The translations under genes were made by a program, and so were the position numbers. The notes beneath the pieces were generated by a model. The model was not told where the DNA came from. It worked only from the letters and a program-made list of their open reading frames with translations, and did no database searches. Positions 9,961-19,398 of a stretch of DNA of 64,000 nucleotides are shown here, piece after piece. Source of the stretch: Pirellula staleyi DSM 6068 (GTDB taxonomy: Bacteria; Planctomycetota; Planctomycetia; Pirellulales; Pirellulaceae); NCBI RefSeq assembly GCF_000025185.1, contig NC_013720.1, forward strand, positions 3,844,001 to 3,908,000, given 5' to 3'. Each line of letters starts with the position of its first letter. Positions within the stretch are counted from its first letter, which is position 1.

Positions 9961-10806
9961 TTAGCGGACAACTCGGGGGACAACCGGAGTTGGCAGGATT
10001 TCGGCTGGTGTGGGACGAGCTCCCCATTCTTGGGCGGCCAGCATGGCGTCTTCCGGACCTGGTTTTTTGAGCTGTCCCAAGGAGGAGTTCATTAGGTTGC
10101 CAGGTTGCGTCGAATGTCCAAGACCTAAGAGATGCCCAATCTCATGGCAAGCGGTTGCTTCGAAGCGAAACTCGTCAAACACTTCGTCTTGATCGAAGCG
10201 AAGCTGCAGTCTCACGCGTTCGGGAGGGCCGATATGTGCGTCGGCAAGAATGTTCGAGATGCCGTCGATCTGTTGGGTCGTGATCACCACGTTGCAGCGA
10301 TCGAAATCATCGGTCTCAGTCGCTGTGAGACCGCAGACATCCATCCACGATTGCCACGCTTGTTCGAGTAGTTTCCGAGGGTCGCTGGTTTGGACTAGCG
10401 GCAGTTTTTCGATGAAATAGCGGATCTCTAATTTGCCAAATTTAACGTTCGAGGGAATGGAATTCTCTTGGCGGTAGACCGGGTCGTTTTCCCATTCCTT
10501 GAGGGCTCGTCCGAGGCAGCGCGTTCCAAACTCGAGCCAACTAAGTGTTTGCATACCGAAGAGTGAGTCGACGGTCAGGCTTCCACCGGCTGTCTTCTGA
10601 GCCAGTTCAACTGCCTTGCGAACGGCAATCAAAAGGGTCTTCCCTTTTTTGCCCTGAACATCTTCCGGAAGAAGGATTTTGTCGTCGGAGAGACGCTTCA
10701 GGCCACGCTCCAGATCGGCCAGTTTAGGCCGAAACTTTTCAGCAAGGCCGCTATCGACGACATCTTTCAGCACCAATGTCGCGAGGTTCTTAAAGTCGAT
10801 TGCCAT
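9961..10806 (-). CDS. Matrixin-like zinc metalloprotease domain protein
   Basis: About 281 residues. The motif HEIGHLLGLGHS is the metzincin zinc site (HExxHxxGxxH), followed by a Met-containing turn (NLMNSSL), as in matrixins (peptidase M10). The central part (EIRYFIEKLP ... WQSWMDVCGL) also matches matrixin N-lobes, where the substrate strand and structural metals sit. There is no signal peptide at the chosen start, and the first 100 residues are helical and unlike a known propeptide, so the export route is unclear. The ATG at 10806 is preferred over GTG 10815; neither has a good Shine-Dalgarno sequence. It lies 52 bases behind the Gly-rich secreted protein at 10859 and is probably cotranscribed with it. 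Confidence 0.82.
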   Translation of the reverse strand: MAIDFKNLATLVLKDVVDSGLAEKFRPKLADLERGLKRLSDDKILLPEDVQGKKGKTLLIAVRKAVELAQKTAGGSLTVDSLFGMQTLSWLEFGTRCLGRALKEWENDPVYRQENSIPSNVKFGKLEIRYFIEKLPLVQTSDPRKLLEQAWQSWMDVCGLTATETDDFDRCNVVITTQQIDGISNILADAHIGPPERVRLQLRFDQDEVFDEFRFEATACHEIGHLLGLGHSTQPGNLMNSSLGQLKKPGPEDAMLAAQEWGARPTPAEILPTPVVPRVVR

Positions 10807-10858
10807 GTTCGCCACACCCAGTTGTTAGATCAATGTGAAAGGTTCGCTATTCGAGGTA

Positions 10859-11848
10859 TTAACGTCCGCCATAGAGCCTGATACGTGCTTCGAGTCGATT
10901 GACGCGCCGCACGTGGACGGAGTGATGAAAAGCGGCGAACGGTGGCAGGTAGTTGCCTGAATAGCTACTTGCTCCACCACCACCCGAGCTTCCTCCTCCG
11001 CTGCCACCTGTTCCGGCAGCTTGTCCCCCGCCGGCAACGCCTCGGTTTGCATCGTGGCTTTCGTCGATAGCGATCCCCCACAACTTGACGTTTTCAGCAG
11101 CTTCGGCAAATGCAGCACGGAGGGTCTCTTTGTACTCGGTAAGCATCTTTCCTTCGAGTTTCGGCGCAACCTCTTTGAACCAGTGATTGCCAACGTTCTC
11201 CCAGGTGGCGATCGTTTTGTCGGTACGCCCCGAATCCTTCAATTCATCTAAGAACATGTCGCGAAATTCCTTAGGAATTCCTTCGACTTCCTCAGGGGTC
11301 GTGGCATTCTGAATCTTGGCCGCTCCTTGAGCGAACACATTCGAAAGAATCTTGGTGGCCTCGAGGATGCGAGGTTCAAACCGATAGATTTCGAGGGTCT
11401 GAGAGTTCTCTACCGTCCAAAAGCTCTTGGGAACAATGGAGGTGTCTTCTTTGGGCTCTTCCCCTTCCTTCAAAGCAACAGCTGGAAGCAGGCCTCCGGC
11501 AGCTGCTGGTGCCGCGGGCTTGGCTGCCGCACCGGGACCGGCCTTGAATTCATTGAATTCCTTCCTGAGATCGCTGGTTCCTTTTTGCATCAGTTCAAGC
11601 GAGGCCTTCATTCCTTTGACCAACTCGCCGAGATCAGAAACCTGCTTTGAAAGTTTTTGGGGGTTGAATTCTTCTTCAGCAGCGGGAGCACCACCTTCAA
11701 TAGCAGGAGCGCCTTCAGCTGCAGGCTCTTGCGCAAATGCGATGCGGCTGGGTGATTCGAATGCCGAGGCGAATGTCCAGCAGATCAGGGCAACTGCGGT
11801 CACTCGAAGCCAAGATTCGCTTGTGCGGGAGAAGTTTTGGTAGCTCAT
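10859..11848 (-). CDS. Secreted protein with coiled-coil and Gly/Ser-rich tail, unknown function
   Basis: 329 residues, not recognised as a named family. It begins with a signal peptide (hydrophobic VTAVALICWTFASAF, likely cleavage after IAFA before QEP). A low-complexity Ala/Glu/Pro segment follows, then a helical stretch with coiled-coil character (QVSDLGELVKGMKASLELMQ, about residues 65-100), an Ala/Pro-rich linker, a mixed domain (about 145-270) and a Gly/Ser-rich run before a basic, aromatic C-terminus (HHSVHVRRVNRLEARIRLYGGR has repeated Arg). It is the first gene of a probable two-gene unit with the matrixin-like protease, so it could be a partner, substrate or surface anchor of that protease; this is inference from position only. 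Confidence 0.7.
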   Translation of the reverse strand: MSYQNFSRTSESWLRVTAVALICWTFASAFESPSRIAFAQEPAAEGAPAIEGGAPAAEEEFNPQKLSKQVSDLGELVKGMKASLELMQKGTSDLRKEFNEFKAGPGAAAKPAAPAAAGGLLPAVALKEGEEPKEDTSIVPKSFWTVENSQTLEIYRFEPRILEATKILSNVFAQGAAKIQNATTPEEVEGIPKEFRDMFLDELKDSGRTDKTIATWENVGNHWFKEVAPKLEGKMLTEYKETLRAAFAEAAENVKLWGIAIDESHDANRGVAGGGQAAGTGGSGGGSSGGGGASSYSGNYLPPFAAFHHSVHVRRVNRLEARIRLYGGR

Positions 11849-12132
11849 GTTCGCTCAATCAGTCGATGGAAATTGGTCAACTACTACAGCCGAAGTGTAC
11901 GCGAGGATTAGCCATTGTTGCCGCTAATATCCCCCTAAAGTTGTGATCGTATCGTTATATCAAACGAAGTCAATCATTTTCAGTACAAATTGGCCAGGCT
12001 TCCCAGTTTTACATCCGTAAGGGTGTCGGGTTAGCACGGCTGGGAAATTGCAGGCTGTTACTGGCTGAAGGCGCAGCATCACAGTAGAAGTGCCACACAC
12101 TACCTAAATGCGATTGATGGCAGAGCTGGCCG

Positions 12133-13116
12133 TTACCACTGGAATTTGCCGCGGAGGTCGCGGTTGACGATGCATTCCTCGGGCCAGCGGTTCTCGTAGA
12201 GATCGGTGATGCACTGGGCGGCGAGATTGGTGGCGGCTTCGACCGATTCGTGATCGAGGCCTCCCATGTGCGTGCAGAGCAGGGCGGTGGGGCACTTTAT
12301 CAGCGGGCTGTCAGCCGGTAGGGGCTCGACCTTGAAGACGTCGAGCGCGGCACCCATTAAATGACCACTCAGCAGGGCATTGGCGAGAGCATTTTCGTCG
12401 ACCAAGGCACCGCGCGAGGTGTTGATGAAGATCGCGCCCCGCTTCATGCGCGACAATGTGCGCTCGTTGATGATGTCGGCTGTGTCGGCGTTACTGGGTG
12501 AATGCAGGCTCACCACGTCGGCGGTTTCCAGCAGCGTTTCGAGCGGCACTAGCTCGATATTGTGCTTCCGCACAAACTCCGGATCTGCGTAGGGATCGGC
12601 CGCCATCACTCGCATGCCGAGTCCCTTCACGCGCGGCACTACGGCCCGGCCAATTCGTCCTAGCCCCACAATGCCAAAGGTTCGGCCAGCCATGCGGGGC
12701 ATCGGAGCCCGCGACCACACGGTCGAGCGAACTTCGCGATCGCGCTCGACAATGCCGCGCGAAACTCCCAGCAGCATCGCAATCGTGTGTTCGGCGACCG
12801 ATTCTTCCAGCGTACCGGGGGTGATCGTCACCGCGATACCCAGCTCCGTTGCCCCAGGAATATCGATGCTGTCGTAACCGACTCCCAGCCGAGCGATCAC
12901 GCGCAAGTTCGTCGTCTTGAGAAACTCGCGGTCCATTTTCTCGGTGCTGGCGAGCATGGCATCGATTCCCTGCAAGCAGCGGGCAAGCGTCGGGCGATCC
13001 ATCGTGTCGTCGCGATCTTCGGGATAGACCACTTCGAAACCGGCCGAGAGAAGGATGTCGCAGTAGCGACCAGGAACGTTGCGAATGAGGGTCGGGGTAA
13101 CGAGCACGCGCGGCAT
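12133..13116 (-). CDS. D-isomer 2-hydroxyacid dehydrogenase (phosphoglycerate dehydrogenase-like)
   Basis: A 327-residue NAD-dependent dehydrogenase. The nucleotide fold motif is GIVGLGRIGRAV; the substrate-binding loop reads RLGVGYDSID; the catalytic Arg region is FINTSRGALVDE and the catalytic His is in CTHMGG near the C-terminus, with the Glu in DVFKVEPLP. This order is that of SerA/CtBP-type enzymes without the ACT domain of long SerA proteins, so the substrate is open (3-phosphoglycerate or another 2-hydroxyacid). ATG 13116 (MPRVLVTP) is preferred, with GGAG ten bases upstream; an in-frame TTG at 13197 would add 27 residues without family similarity. It is divergent from cobL. Confidence 0.9.
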   Translation of the reverse strand: MPRVLVTPTLIRNVPGRYCDILLSAGFEVVYPEDRDDTMDRPTLARCLQGIDAMLASTEKMDREFLKTTNLRVIARLGVGYDSIDIPGATELGIAVTITPGTLEESVAEHTIAMLLGVSRGIVERDREVRSTVWSRAPMPRMAGRTFGIVGLGRIGRAVVPRVKGLGMRVMAADPYADPEFVRKHNIELVPLETLLETADVVSLHSPSNADTADIINERTLSRMKRGAIFINTSRGALVDENALANALLSGHLMGAALDVFKVEPLPADSPLIKCPTALLCTHMGGLDHESVEAATNLAAQCITDLYENRWPEECIVNRDLRGKFQW

Positions 13117-13374
13117 CGGAAGCAAGCTCCAAGCAAACGGGCGGGAGAGAGGTGTTTGAGGCTTTGGAGTTTTAGATTCCCCTTGGGCTCGGTTCAACGG
13201 AGGGTTGCCCGCGATTTTCCATCGGAAACGACGGAAGCTCGTTGGTCGGCTTTCAGAGGGGAGCCGCTGGCGCGTAGAATGCGGTCAATTCGCTTCGGCT
13301 GAACGTTTTCATCGTCGGTGTCCGCAGCGAACGTCAGTCAGCAACTTCATTCTCAGGCGGCAACAAGCGAGATC

Positions 13375-14610
13375 ATGGAAAAGGTACATATCCTCGGCAT
13401 CGGTGATGACGGACTCGAAGGACTCACGCAACTGGCACGGCAAAAAGTGCTCGAAGCCGAGCTGCTGCTGGGTACTCGCGCGCTGCTCGACGCCGCCGCA
13501 AGTGCCACTGGTACGAAATTCGAGATCGCCGGGGATCTCGAGGCCGTGGTGAAGAAACTGACCGATGCCCACGACAAAAAAGTGGTGATCTTGGCCAGCG
13601 GCGATCCGCTTTTCTACGGCACCGCACGATTCCTGTGCGAAAAGCTGGGGAAAGAGCGGTTTGAGGTGATTCCGCACGTCAGCAGCATGCAGCTGGCGTT
13701 TGCTCGCGTGAAGGAGAGTTGGGACGACGCCTATCTTGCGAGTCTATCGTCGCAGCCTGTCGAGCGTGTGGTCGAGAAAACTCGCACCGCAACCACCGTC
13801 GGGCTCTTCACGACCGAACAAGTGCCCCCCCGCGCCGTAGCAACAGCCTTGCTGGATCGCAAAATCGATTACTTCACAGCCTATGTCTGCGAGAACCTCG
13901 GCTCGCCCGACGAGTGCGTGACCCAAGGGGAACTCGCCGAAGTTGCGGAAACGAACTTCTCCCCTCTGAACGTGATGATCCTGGTCCGCAAGCCCGATCC
14001 ACCCGATCGCCCTCAAACGATGGTCGGAAAGAAGCTGTTCGGTAACCCCGATGAAGCCTTTTTGCAGAGTCAGCCGAAGCGTGGTTTGCTAACTCCCGCT
14101 GAAGTCCGTTCGATCGCGCTGGCCGAGATGGATATCGGTCCTGCCAGCGTGATTTGGGATGTGGGAGCGGGGAGCGGAAGCGTGGCGATCGAAGCGGCTC
14201 AATTGGCCTCGAGCGGCAGTTCCTACGCCATTGAAATGGACCCCGAAGATTTTGGGCTGATTGGCAGCAACGCCGAGCGATTTGCTGTGACCAACCTTGT
14301 CCCGGTGCTTGGCAAAGCTCCCGAGGCTTGGCAGGGGCTCCCTGCTCCGGACGCCATTTTCGTGGGTGGCACAGGTCGGCAAGTGAGCGGCATTGTCGAG
14401 CAGGCCTTCGACCAATTGAAGCGGGGAGGTCGGCTCGTCGCCAATGTGGGAAGTATCGAAAACCTGGCCGCTGTGCGTGGGGTATTAGTAGCGAAGCGGG
14501 CTGAAGTCTCGGTGCTGATGGTCAACCTGGCACGTGGCACCGACCAGATGGAAACGATGCGTCTGGAGTCGCTGAATCCCACGTTTTTGATCTCGGCCCG
14601 TAAATCGTAA
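13375..14610 (+). CDS. cobL: Precorrin-6Y C5,15-methyltransferase (decarboxylating), CbiE-CbiT fusion
   Basis: A 411-residue bifunctional enzyme of corrin ring synthesis. The N-terminal tetrapyrrole methylase (CbiE; VHILGIGDDGLEGL at the start, ILASGDPLFYGTARFL near residue 75) is joined to a C-terminal CbiT domain with a class I SAM site, WDVGAGSGSVAIEAA, at about 260-274. CbiE methylates C5, CbiT methylates C15 and decarboxylates. Length and order match CobL. ATG 13375 is preferred over GTG 13318, which only adds 19 unconserved residues. No other cobalamin gene is adjacent, so the pathway is scattered. No B12 riboswitch was recognised upstream. Confidence 0.93.
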   Translation: MEKVHILGIGDDGLEGLTQLARQKVLEAELLLGTRALLDAAASATGTKFEIAGDLEAVVKKLTDAHDKKVVILASGDPLFYGTARFLCEKLGKERFEVIPHVSSMQLAFARVKESWDDAYLASLSSQPVERVVEKTRTATTVGLFTTEQVPPRAVATALLDRKIDYFTAYVCENLGSPDECVTQGELAEVAETNFSPLNVMILVRKPDPPDRPQTMVGKKLFGNPDEAFLQSQPKRGLLTPAEVRSIALAEMDIGPASVIWDVGAGSGSVAIEAAQLASSGSSYAIEMDPEDFGLIGSNAERFAVTNLVPVLGKAPEAWQGLPAPDAIFVGGTGRQVSGIVEQAFDQLKRGGRLVANVGSIENLAAVRGVLVAKRAEVSVLMVNLARGTDQMETMRLESLNPTFLISARKS

Positions 14611-14649
14611 GCTCTGGCCCAGCGTCCTTGCCCATTCGACATTTCACCA

Positions 14650-15573
14650 ATGCTTGGAGTCTCTCCCATGCTCCGCCTCGTTTGTCGCACGATGGTTTGT
14701 TCAGCGCTGATGGTCGCTCTGCTACTGAGCGCCAGCAGTTGTGCCCGCGCACAAGGGGCGAAGCAGCCAGAGGTTCCCGATGGTGTGACCTACGAGCCGG
14801 GAGTGACCTACTGCAAAGTTGGCGACATCGAACTGAAGCTCGATCTCGCGCGACCGACCAAAGTGATCGAGCCCCGTCCCTGCATCCTGATGATTCATGG
14901 TGGAGGCTGGCGCGGAGGCGACCGGAGTGCACACAGCGATGCCACGGTGAAACTGGCCGATCAAGGTTATGTGGCAGCCACGGTGTCTTACCGTTTCGCG
15001 CAAGTGGCACCTTTCCCGGCCCAGGTGGAAGATGTGAAAGCAGCGATTCGCTTCCTGCGCGCTAATGCCACAAAGTATGGCCTCGATCCTAATAAGATTG
15101 GTGCTGTCGGTTTCTCGGCCGGCGCTCACCTCTCGATGCTGCTGGGAACGATGGACAAAGAAGATGGCCTCGAAGGCAACGGCGGCAACCTCGATCAGTC
15201 GAGCAAAGTGCAGGCGGTTGTCGCCTTTTTTGGCCCCACCGACCTCGCTGCTGACGACTACCCCGAAGCGGTTGTGTTCATGATCGACGATCTGGTGGGA
15301 GCCAAAGGTGCCGATGGCTTGGCAATGAAAAAGAAGGCTTCCCCCATCACCTACGTGAGCAAAGGGGATGCTCCGACGCTGATCTTCCACGGCACCAAAG
15401 ATCGCCTTGTTCCTTGGAATCAAGCGACCAAAATGGCCGACGCGCTCGACAAGCACGGCGTCCCTGGCCGCGTGGAACTGCTCGTCGGCGCCGATCACGG
15501 CTGGGGCGGTATCGAAATCATCCGCACCCTCGAACAAACCATGAAATTCTTCGACGAGCATTTGAAGAAGTAG
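14650..15573 (+). CDS. Secreted alpha/beta hydrolase, esterase/lipase (BD-FAE-like)
   Basis: A 307-residue exported esterase. A signal peptide (MVCSALMVALLLSASSCARAQG, cleavage probably after ARA) is followed by the oxyanion motif IHGGGW, the nucleophile elbow GFSAGAH, a catalytic Asp region HGTKDRLVP and the catalytic His in GADHGW. This is the layout of the BD-FAE/hormone-sensitive-lipase-like family, which in planctomycetes often removes acetyl or feruloyl groups from plant or algal polysaccharides. ATG 14668 is an alternative start that leaves the signal peptide intact. It follows cobL by 39 bases but is functionally unrelated. Confidence 0.88.
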   Translation: MLGVSPMLRLVCRTMVCSALMVALLLSASSCARAQGAKQPEVPDGVTYEPGVTYCKVGDIELKLDLARPTKVIEPRPCILMIHGGGWRGGDRSAHSDATVKLADQGYVAATVSYRFAQVAPFPAQVEDVKAAIRFLRANATKYGLDPNKIGAVGFSAGAHLSMLLGTMDKEDGLEGNGGNLDQSSKVQAVVAFFGPTDLAADDYPEAVVFMIDDLVGAKGADGLAMKKKASPITYVSKGDAPTLIFHGTKDRLVPWNQATKMADALDKHGVPGRVELLVGADHGWGGIEIIRTLEQTMKFFDEHLKK

Positions 15574-15692
15574 CGTGGGCTTTCGTTGAGTTGAGCCAGT
15601 GGCTGGAGCGACGCCGAACTCCGGATGGTTCCAGATATAATTACTGCTGGAGTTTACTTGGACAGCGTGTAGCTTCATTCATTTAGTTGCGT

Positions 15693-16478
15693 CTATTCCG
15701 ACCAGCCGACACCGTTGTCGCCAAGCCCAATCAATTCACGCCAGCGACACTCGATCATGGCGGTGTACTCGTGTCCGCGTACGCCGTAATTGCCTAGGGC
15801 GAATCCGTCGTTCACTTCGACAAGAATCGTTTTTCCCTTGTCGGTGATTCCCCAGTCCATCGCGCAGCCAATGGGACGATCGCAAAACGACTGAACGGCG
15901 CGACGCACGACGGAAGTATCGGGAAAGATGAGCGGATCACCCTTGTAATGAGCTACGTTGAGAACCTTGTCGCGCAAGATAGTTGCGCGCCATTCGCTGA
16001 GGAAAGATACTGCTTCCTGCAAGATTACGGGTTCGCTATCGTCGACGCCTGACATCCCAGCCAAGTCCGTAGAGCTTTCAACGAGAACTCCTTTGAACAG
16101 CTTCTGTCGATCTCGCGGTTTTACATGTAGCGGTAGTCGCTCTGGTGAATCCCGGCACAATTCGCGCACGTCGCCCATCGTTGCATCCGAGATTGTGCGC
16201 CCGAAGAAATCGGCGAGGCTCGGCGGGAAATCCAGATTTGCCGGGCGTGGAATTCCCATTCGCTTCAGCGCATCGTGGACAACAGCAACAGCGCCGTAAA
16301 CGATCGTGTTCTCACGGTCTTCGATCAGATACTCGTCGAGACTGCCGTCGAGTAGTTCCGTGCGATGAAACGGAATCACATCGTACCCGCGCTCCCAAAA
16401 CCAATAATTCACCTGTATCGATTGGCAGTAGCGAGGCTCGCCCATTTTGGCGACAAGACTGAGAACTTTCATGGCCAT
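15693..16478 (-). CDS. ATP-grasp domain protein (R2K/DUF4343-like)
   Basis: 261 residues. The C-terminal half reads as an ATP-grasp fold: GKTILVEVNDGFALGNYG holds the usual metal-binding Glu/Asn pair, and ILQEAVSFLSEWRATIL resembles the Lys/Glu nucleotide region of the R2K (arginine/lysine-to-lysine swapped) ATP-grasp families. Such proteins ligate amino acids or modify peptides and often occur alone or in conflict systems; nothing here defines the substrate. The N-terminus (KVLSLVAKMGEPRYC) is a pre-ATP-grasp-like strand-helix unit. It is a lone gene, with downstream neighbour on the opposite strand and pstB upstream on the same strand after 126 bases. Confidence 0.72.
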   Translation of the reverse strand: MAMKVLSLVAKMGEPRYCQSIQVNYWFWERGYDVIPFHRTELLDGSLDEYLIEDRENTIVYGAVAVVHDALKRMGIPRPANLDFPPSLADFFGRTISDATMGDVRELCRDSPERLPLHVKPRDRQKLFKGVLVESSTDLAGMSGVDDSEPVILQEAVSFLSEWRATILRDKVLNVAHYKGDPLIFPDTSVVRRAVQSFCDRPIGCAMDWGITDKGKTILVEVNDGFALGNYGVRGHEYTAMIECRWRELIGLGDNGVGWSE

Positions 16479-16604
16479 GCGCCAGGTGATTGGAGAAGGT
16501 CAAACGCGACTTCGGTGCTGGCGAGCAACGATCGGCGGAACGAGATGCCGAATATAGTGGTGCCAACAGCGACAGATGATAGCGCAGAAAGGTTCGGCTA
16601 GAAA

Positions 16605-17504
16605 CTACCCAAACCGGCCGGTCACGTAGGCTTCGGTTTCTTTGAGCTTGGGGCGGGTGAAGATTTCAGCGGTGGGGCCGTATTCGATGAGGCGGCCGAG
16701 GTACATGAATGCGGTGAAGTCGCTCACGCGGCTCGCCTGCTGCATGTTGTGGGTGACGATCAGCACCGAGTAGTCGCCGCGCAGCTCTTGCACCAGATCT
16801 TCGATCTTGCCGGTGGCGATGGGGTCGAGAGCCGAGCAAGGTTCGTCGAGCAGCAGCACGTCGGGCTCGCCAGCAATAGCGCGGGCCAGACAGAGCCGCT
16901 GCTGCTGTCCCCCCGAGAGTCCCAAGGCCGACTCGTGAAGGCGGTTTTTCACGTCGTCCCACAAAGCAGCGCCACGTAGTGCTTGCTCGCAGACCGCTTG
17001 AATCACACGTCGATCTCGTTCGCCATCGATCCGAAGGGGATAAATCACGTTCTCGAAAATGCTCATCGGGAACGGATTAGGCTTTTGAAACACCATCCCC
17101 ATTTTTTTTCGCAGTTCGATCACATCGACCCCTGGGCCGTAGATCGAATCGCGGTTGAGAAGCATCTCGCCGTCGATTTTCACAGTTTCGATCAGATCGT
17201 TCATGCGGTTCACGCAGCGCAGCAGCGTGCTTTTTCCGCATCCCGAGGGACCAATAATCGCCGTCACTTTGCCACGAGGAATCGGCATGGTGACGTTAAA
17301 CAGGGCCTGCTTCTGACCATACCAGAGGTTGAAATTCTGGATGTCGAGCACCTTATCTTCCGCGTACACCGACTTATGGATCACTGAATCGACGTGGTGC
17401 CCACGGTTGATGGCATCCAGTCGGCTGATCGATTCGGGTTTGGCATTCACGCCAGTTGGCTCGGGCATAGCGGAGTCTGTCGGTGAAGGCGTCGGGGAAG
17501 TCAT
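16605..17504 (-). CDS. pstB: Phosphate ABC transporter ATP-binding protein PstB
   Basis: 299 residues; the ATPase that powers PstSCA phosphate import. Walker [10 protein letters not shown] at 85-93, Q-loop VFQKPNPFP (the PstB-specific form), signature LSGGQQQR at 196-203, Walker B VLLLDEP at 216-222 and switch His in VTHNMQQA. The PNPFPMSI stretch after the Q-loop is diagnostic of PstB over other ABC ATPases. About 50 residues of Pro/Ser-rich extension precede the ABC domain, longer than in E. coli (257 residues). No pstS, pstC, pstA or phoU is adjacent. I saw no convincing Pho box upstream. Confidence 0.95.
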   Translation of the reverse strand: MTSPTPSPTDSAMPEPTGVNAKPESISRLDAINRGHHVDSVIHKSVYAEDKVLDIQNFNLWYGQKQALFNVTMPIPRGKVTAIIGPSGCGKSTLLRCVNRMNDLIETVKIDGEMLLNRDSIYGPGVDVIELRKKMGMVFQKPNPFPMSIFENVIYPLRIDGERDRRVIQAVCEQALRGAALWDDVKNRLHESALGLSGGQQQRLCLARAIAGEPDVLLLDEPCSALDPIATGKIEDLVQELRGDYSVLIVTHNMQQASRVSDFTAFMYLGRLIEYGPTAEIFTRPKLKETEAYVTGRFG

Positions 17505-17757
17505 CTCATGGAAGCGCCGGAACTATTTTGCAGGTGAGCACTTCCGGCTTCACAAATCGTAAACCGCACCGGCCAACCATGCGAGCGGGCTGGTGGTGAA
17601 GAATTGGGGAAGAACCGCACCGCCTCGAACCGAATCAGAGCCATTCTCATCGCAGAAATTGGACGAATTTTCCTTGTCGCTAGAGATTACGGTTGCTCTC
17701 TGCTATATTCGAACCCCGTTGTGGTAGTTTCTCCGCCTTTCCCGTAGGATCCTTGCG

Positions 17758-18690
17758 ATGCTTCGCGATTTCTCATCCGCTGCGGTTTCACGCCGTTCGT
17801 TCCTCGCTCAAACCGCTGCCGCTGCAGCACTTTCGGCTGCGGTCCCTTCGCTCCTGCGTGGCGAAGACAAAGTGGCGTCGAAAGAACCTCTCTACAAAAT
17901 CTCGCTCGCTGAGTGGTCGCTTCACAAGACGATCTTCGGCAAGAAGCTCGATAACCTCGATTTCGCCAAGACAGCCAAAGAAGAATTCGGCATCGACGCC
18001 ATCGAATACGTCAACCAGTTCTTTAAGGATAAGGCCAAGGACGAAAAATACCTCGCCGACCTGAAGAAGCGTGCGGATGATCTCGGCGTCAAGACACTCC
18101 TGATCATGTGCGACGGCGAAGGTGATCTCGGCAACCCCGATGATGCCAAGCGAACCCAAGCGGTCGAAAACCACTACAAGTGGGTCGAAGCCTCGAAGTA
18201 CCTTGGTGGGCACTCGATTCGCGTGAATGCCAAGTCGGCCGGTACTTTTGAAGAGCAGACCAAACTCGCCGCCGATGGCCTCCGCCGCCTGAGCGAATTC
18301 GCCGCTAAGCTCGAAATGAACGTGATCGTCGAAAACCACGGCGGACTCTCGAGCAACGGCAAATGGCTCGCCGGTGTGATGAAGCTGGTGAACCTCCCCA
18401 ACTGCGGCACGCTCCCCGACTTCGGTAACTTCCACGACTACGACCGCTATCTCGGTGTGGAGGAAACGATGCCTTTCGCCAAGGCTGTTTCGGCCAAGAG
18501 CCACGACTTCGATGAGATGGGGAACGAAACCCGCACCGATTACAAGAAGATGATGAAAATCGTCCTCGCCCACGGCTATCACGGCTATTGCGGCATCGAA
18601 TACGAGGGTGGCAAGCTGAGCGAAGCTGAAGGGATCATGGCCACCAAGAAACTGCTCGAACGCGTTCGCGACGAACTGGCCGCTGGCTAG
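17758..18690 (+). CDS. Tat-exported TIM-barrel protein, sugar phosphate isomerase/epimerase-like
   Basis: 310 residues. A twin-arginine signal ([20 protein letters not shown]) is followed by an AP-endonuclease-2/xylose-isomerase-like TIM barrel: IEYVNQFF near the first strands, IVENHGG in the middle (metal-binding Glu and His), [13 protein letters not shown], and a C-terminal [10 protein letters not shown] with the last catalytic Glu. The metal site residues (Glu, Asp, His, Glu) appear intact, so it is probably an active isomerase or epimerase of a sugar or inositol derivative in the periplasm. It is monocistronic and followed by a terminator at 18749. Confidence 0.87.
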   Translation: MLRDFSSAAVSRRSFLAQTAAAAALSAAVPSLLRGEDKVASKEPLYKISLAEWSLHKTIFGKKLDNLDFAKTAKEEFGIDAIEYVNQFFKDKAKDEKYLADLKKRADDLGVKTLLIMCDGEGDLGNPDDAKRTQAVENHYKWVEASKYLGGHSIRVNAKSAGTFEEQTKLAADGLRRLSEFAAKLEMNVIVENHGGLSSNGKWLAGVMKLVNLPNCGTLPDFGNFHDYDRYLGVEETMPFAKAVSAKSHDFDEMGNETRTDYKKMMKIVLAHGYHGYCGIEYEGGKLSEAEGIMATKKLLERVRDELAAG

Positions 18691-18748
18691 TTGGCAGCCC
18701 TGTTTCTGGCGAGATTCCGCAAGAGATAACGCCGTTTTGAAAAATCAG

Positions 18749-18798
18749 CCGGGCGAGAGATGAGCTATCCCAAAAAGCCGTCACTCGCCCGGTTTTTT
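18749..18798 (+). terminator. Rho-independent terminator
   Basis: Arms CCGGGCGAG (18749-18757) and CTCGCCCGG (18784-18792), a 26-base loop, then TTTTTT. It ends the TIM-barrel gene at 17758-18690 before the convergent arfB. Confidence 0.82.
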
Positions 18799-18847
18799 CG
18801 TTCCTACAAGCGGATGCAGCTTCGCAGGGGTGATGTGCGATGCCGCG

Positions 18848-19267
18848 TTACTCATCACGGCCGCCGCTGCGGCCTCGTTTGATATCCGAGCGGGCTTTCT
18901 TTTCCTTCAGCCGACGGACTTGCGATCCACGTGTCGGTTTTGTTGCGCGACGTTTGCGGGGAGGCGTCAGGACGGCCAGCAGCATCTCTTTGAGCTTCTG
19001 CTCACATGCTTCGGCGTTACGCGGCTGATCGCGATGCTCTTGGCTATGAATCACCACTTGGCCTTCGGTTGTCAGCCGACTTTTGAACGTCGTTAAGAAT
19101 CGCTGCTTCACGTCGTCGGGAATGCTCGGAGACGCAGTGACATCGAAGTGCATCGTCGCTTTGCTACTCACCTTGTTCACGTTTTGCCCACCGGGTCCAC
19201 CGGCACGCGAGTAGGTGAAATGGAGTTCAGCGTCGGGAATGGTGATCTTGCTGCTAACGGAAATCAT
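18848..19267 (-). CDS. arfB: Peptidyl-tRNA hydrolase ArfB (YaeJ), ribosome rescue
   Basis: 139 residues. A release-factor-like domain with the catalytic GGQ in RAGGPGGQNVNKV hydrolyses peptidyl-tRNA on ribosomes stalled without a stop codon. After the GGQ domain (about 1-105) comes a flexible basic tail rich in Lys/Arg (PPRKRRATKPTRGSQVRRLK) that would thread into the empty mRNA channel. Length matches E. coli ArfB (140) and there is no codon-recognition domain. I chose ATG 19267 (MISVSSK); an open frame runs further upstream but has no similarity to the family and crosses the promoter of the divergent gene. It is divergent from the PQQ-type gene. Confidence 0.93.
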   Translation of the reverse strand: MISVSSKITIPDAELHFTYSRAGGPGGQNVNKVSSKATMHFDVTASPSIPDDVKQRFLTTFKSRLTTEGQVVIHSQEHRDQPRNAEACEQKLKEMLLAVLTPPRKRRATKPTRGSQVRRLKEKKARSDIKRGRSGGRDE

Positions 19268-19398
19268 GCGACATGCCAAACAAGGGGAGAGTAGCGACGG
19301 CCCATCGGCTATCGTATGGTACGCTCTGCGCCCCTGTTTGTGCGACGCGAATCTCGATGAACTTTCCTCCCTCGACGACCCCGCGAGAGACACTTCCC

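Noticed and set aside
13117-13374. Cobalamin riboswitch before cobL
   Set aside because: No B12-box-like core or long leader was recognised in the 258-base gap.
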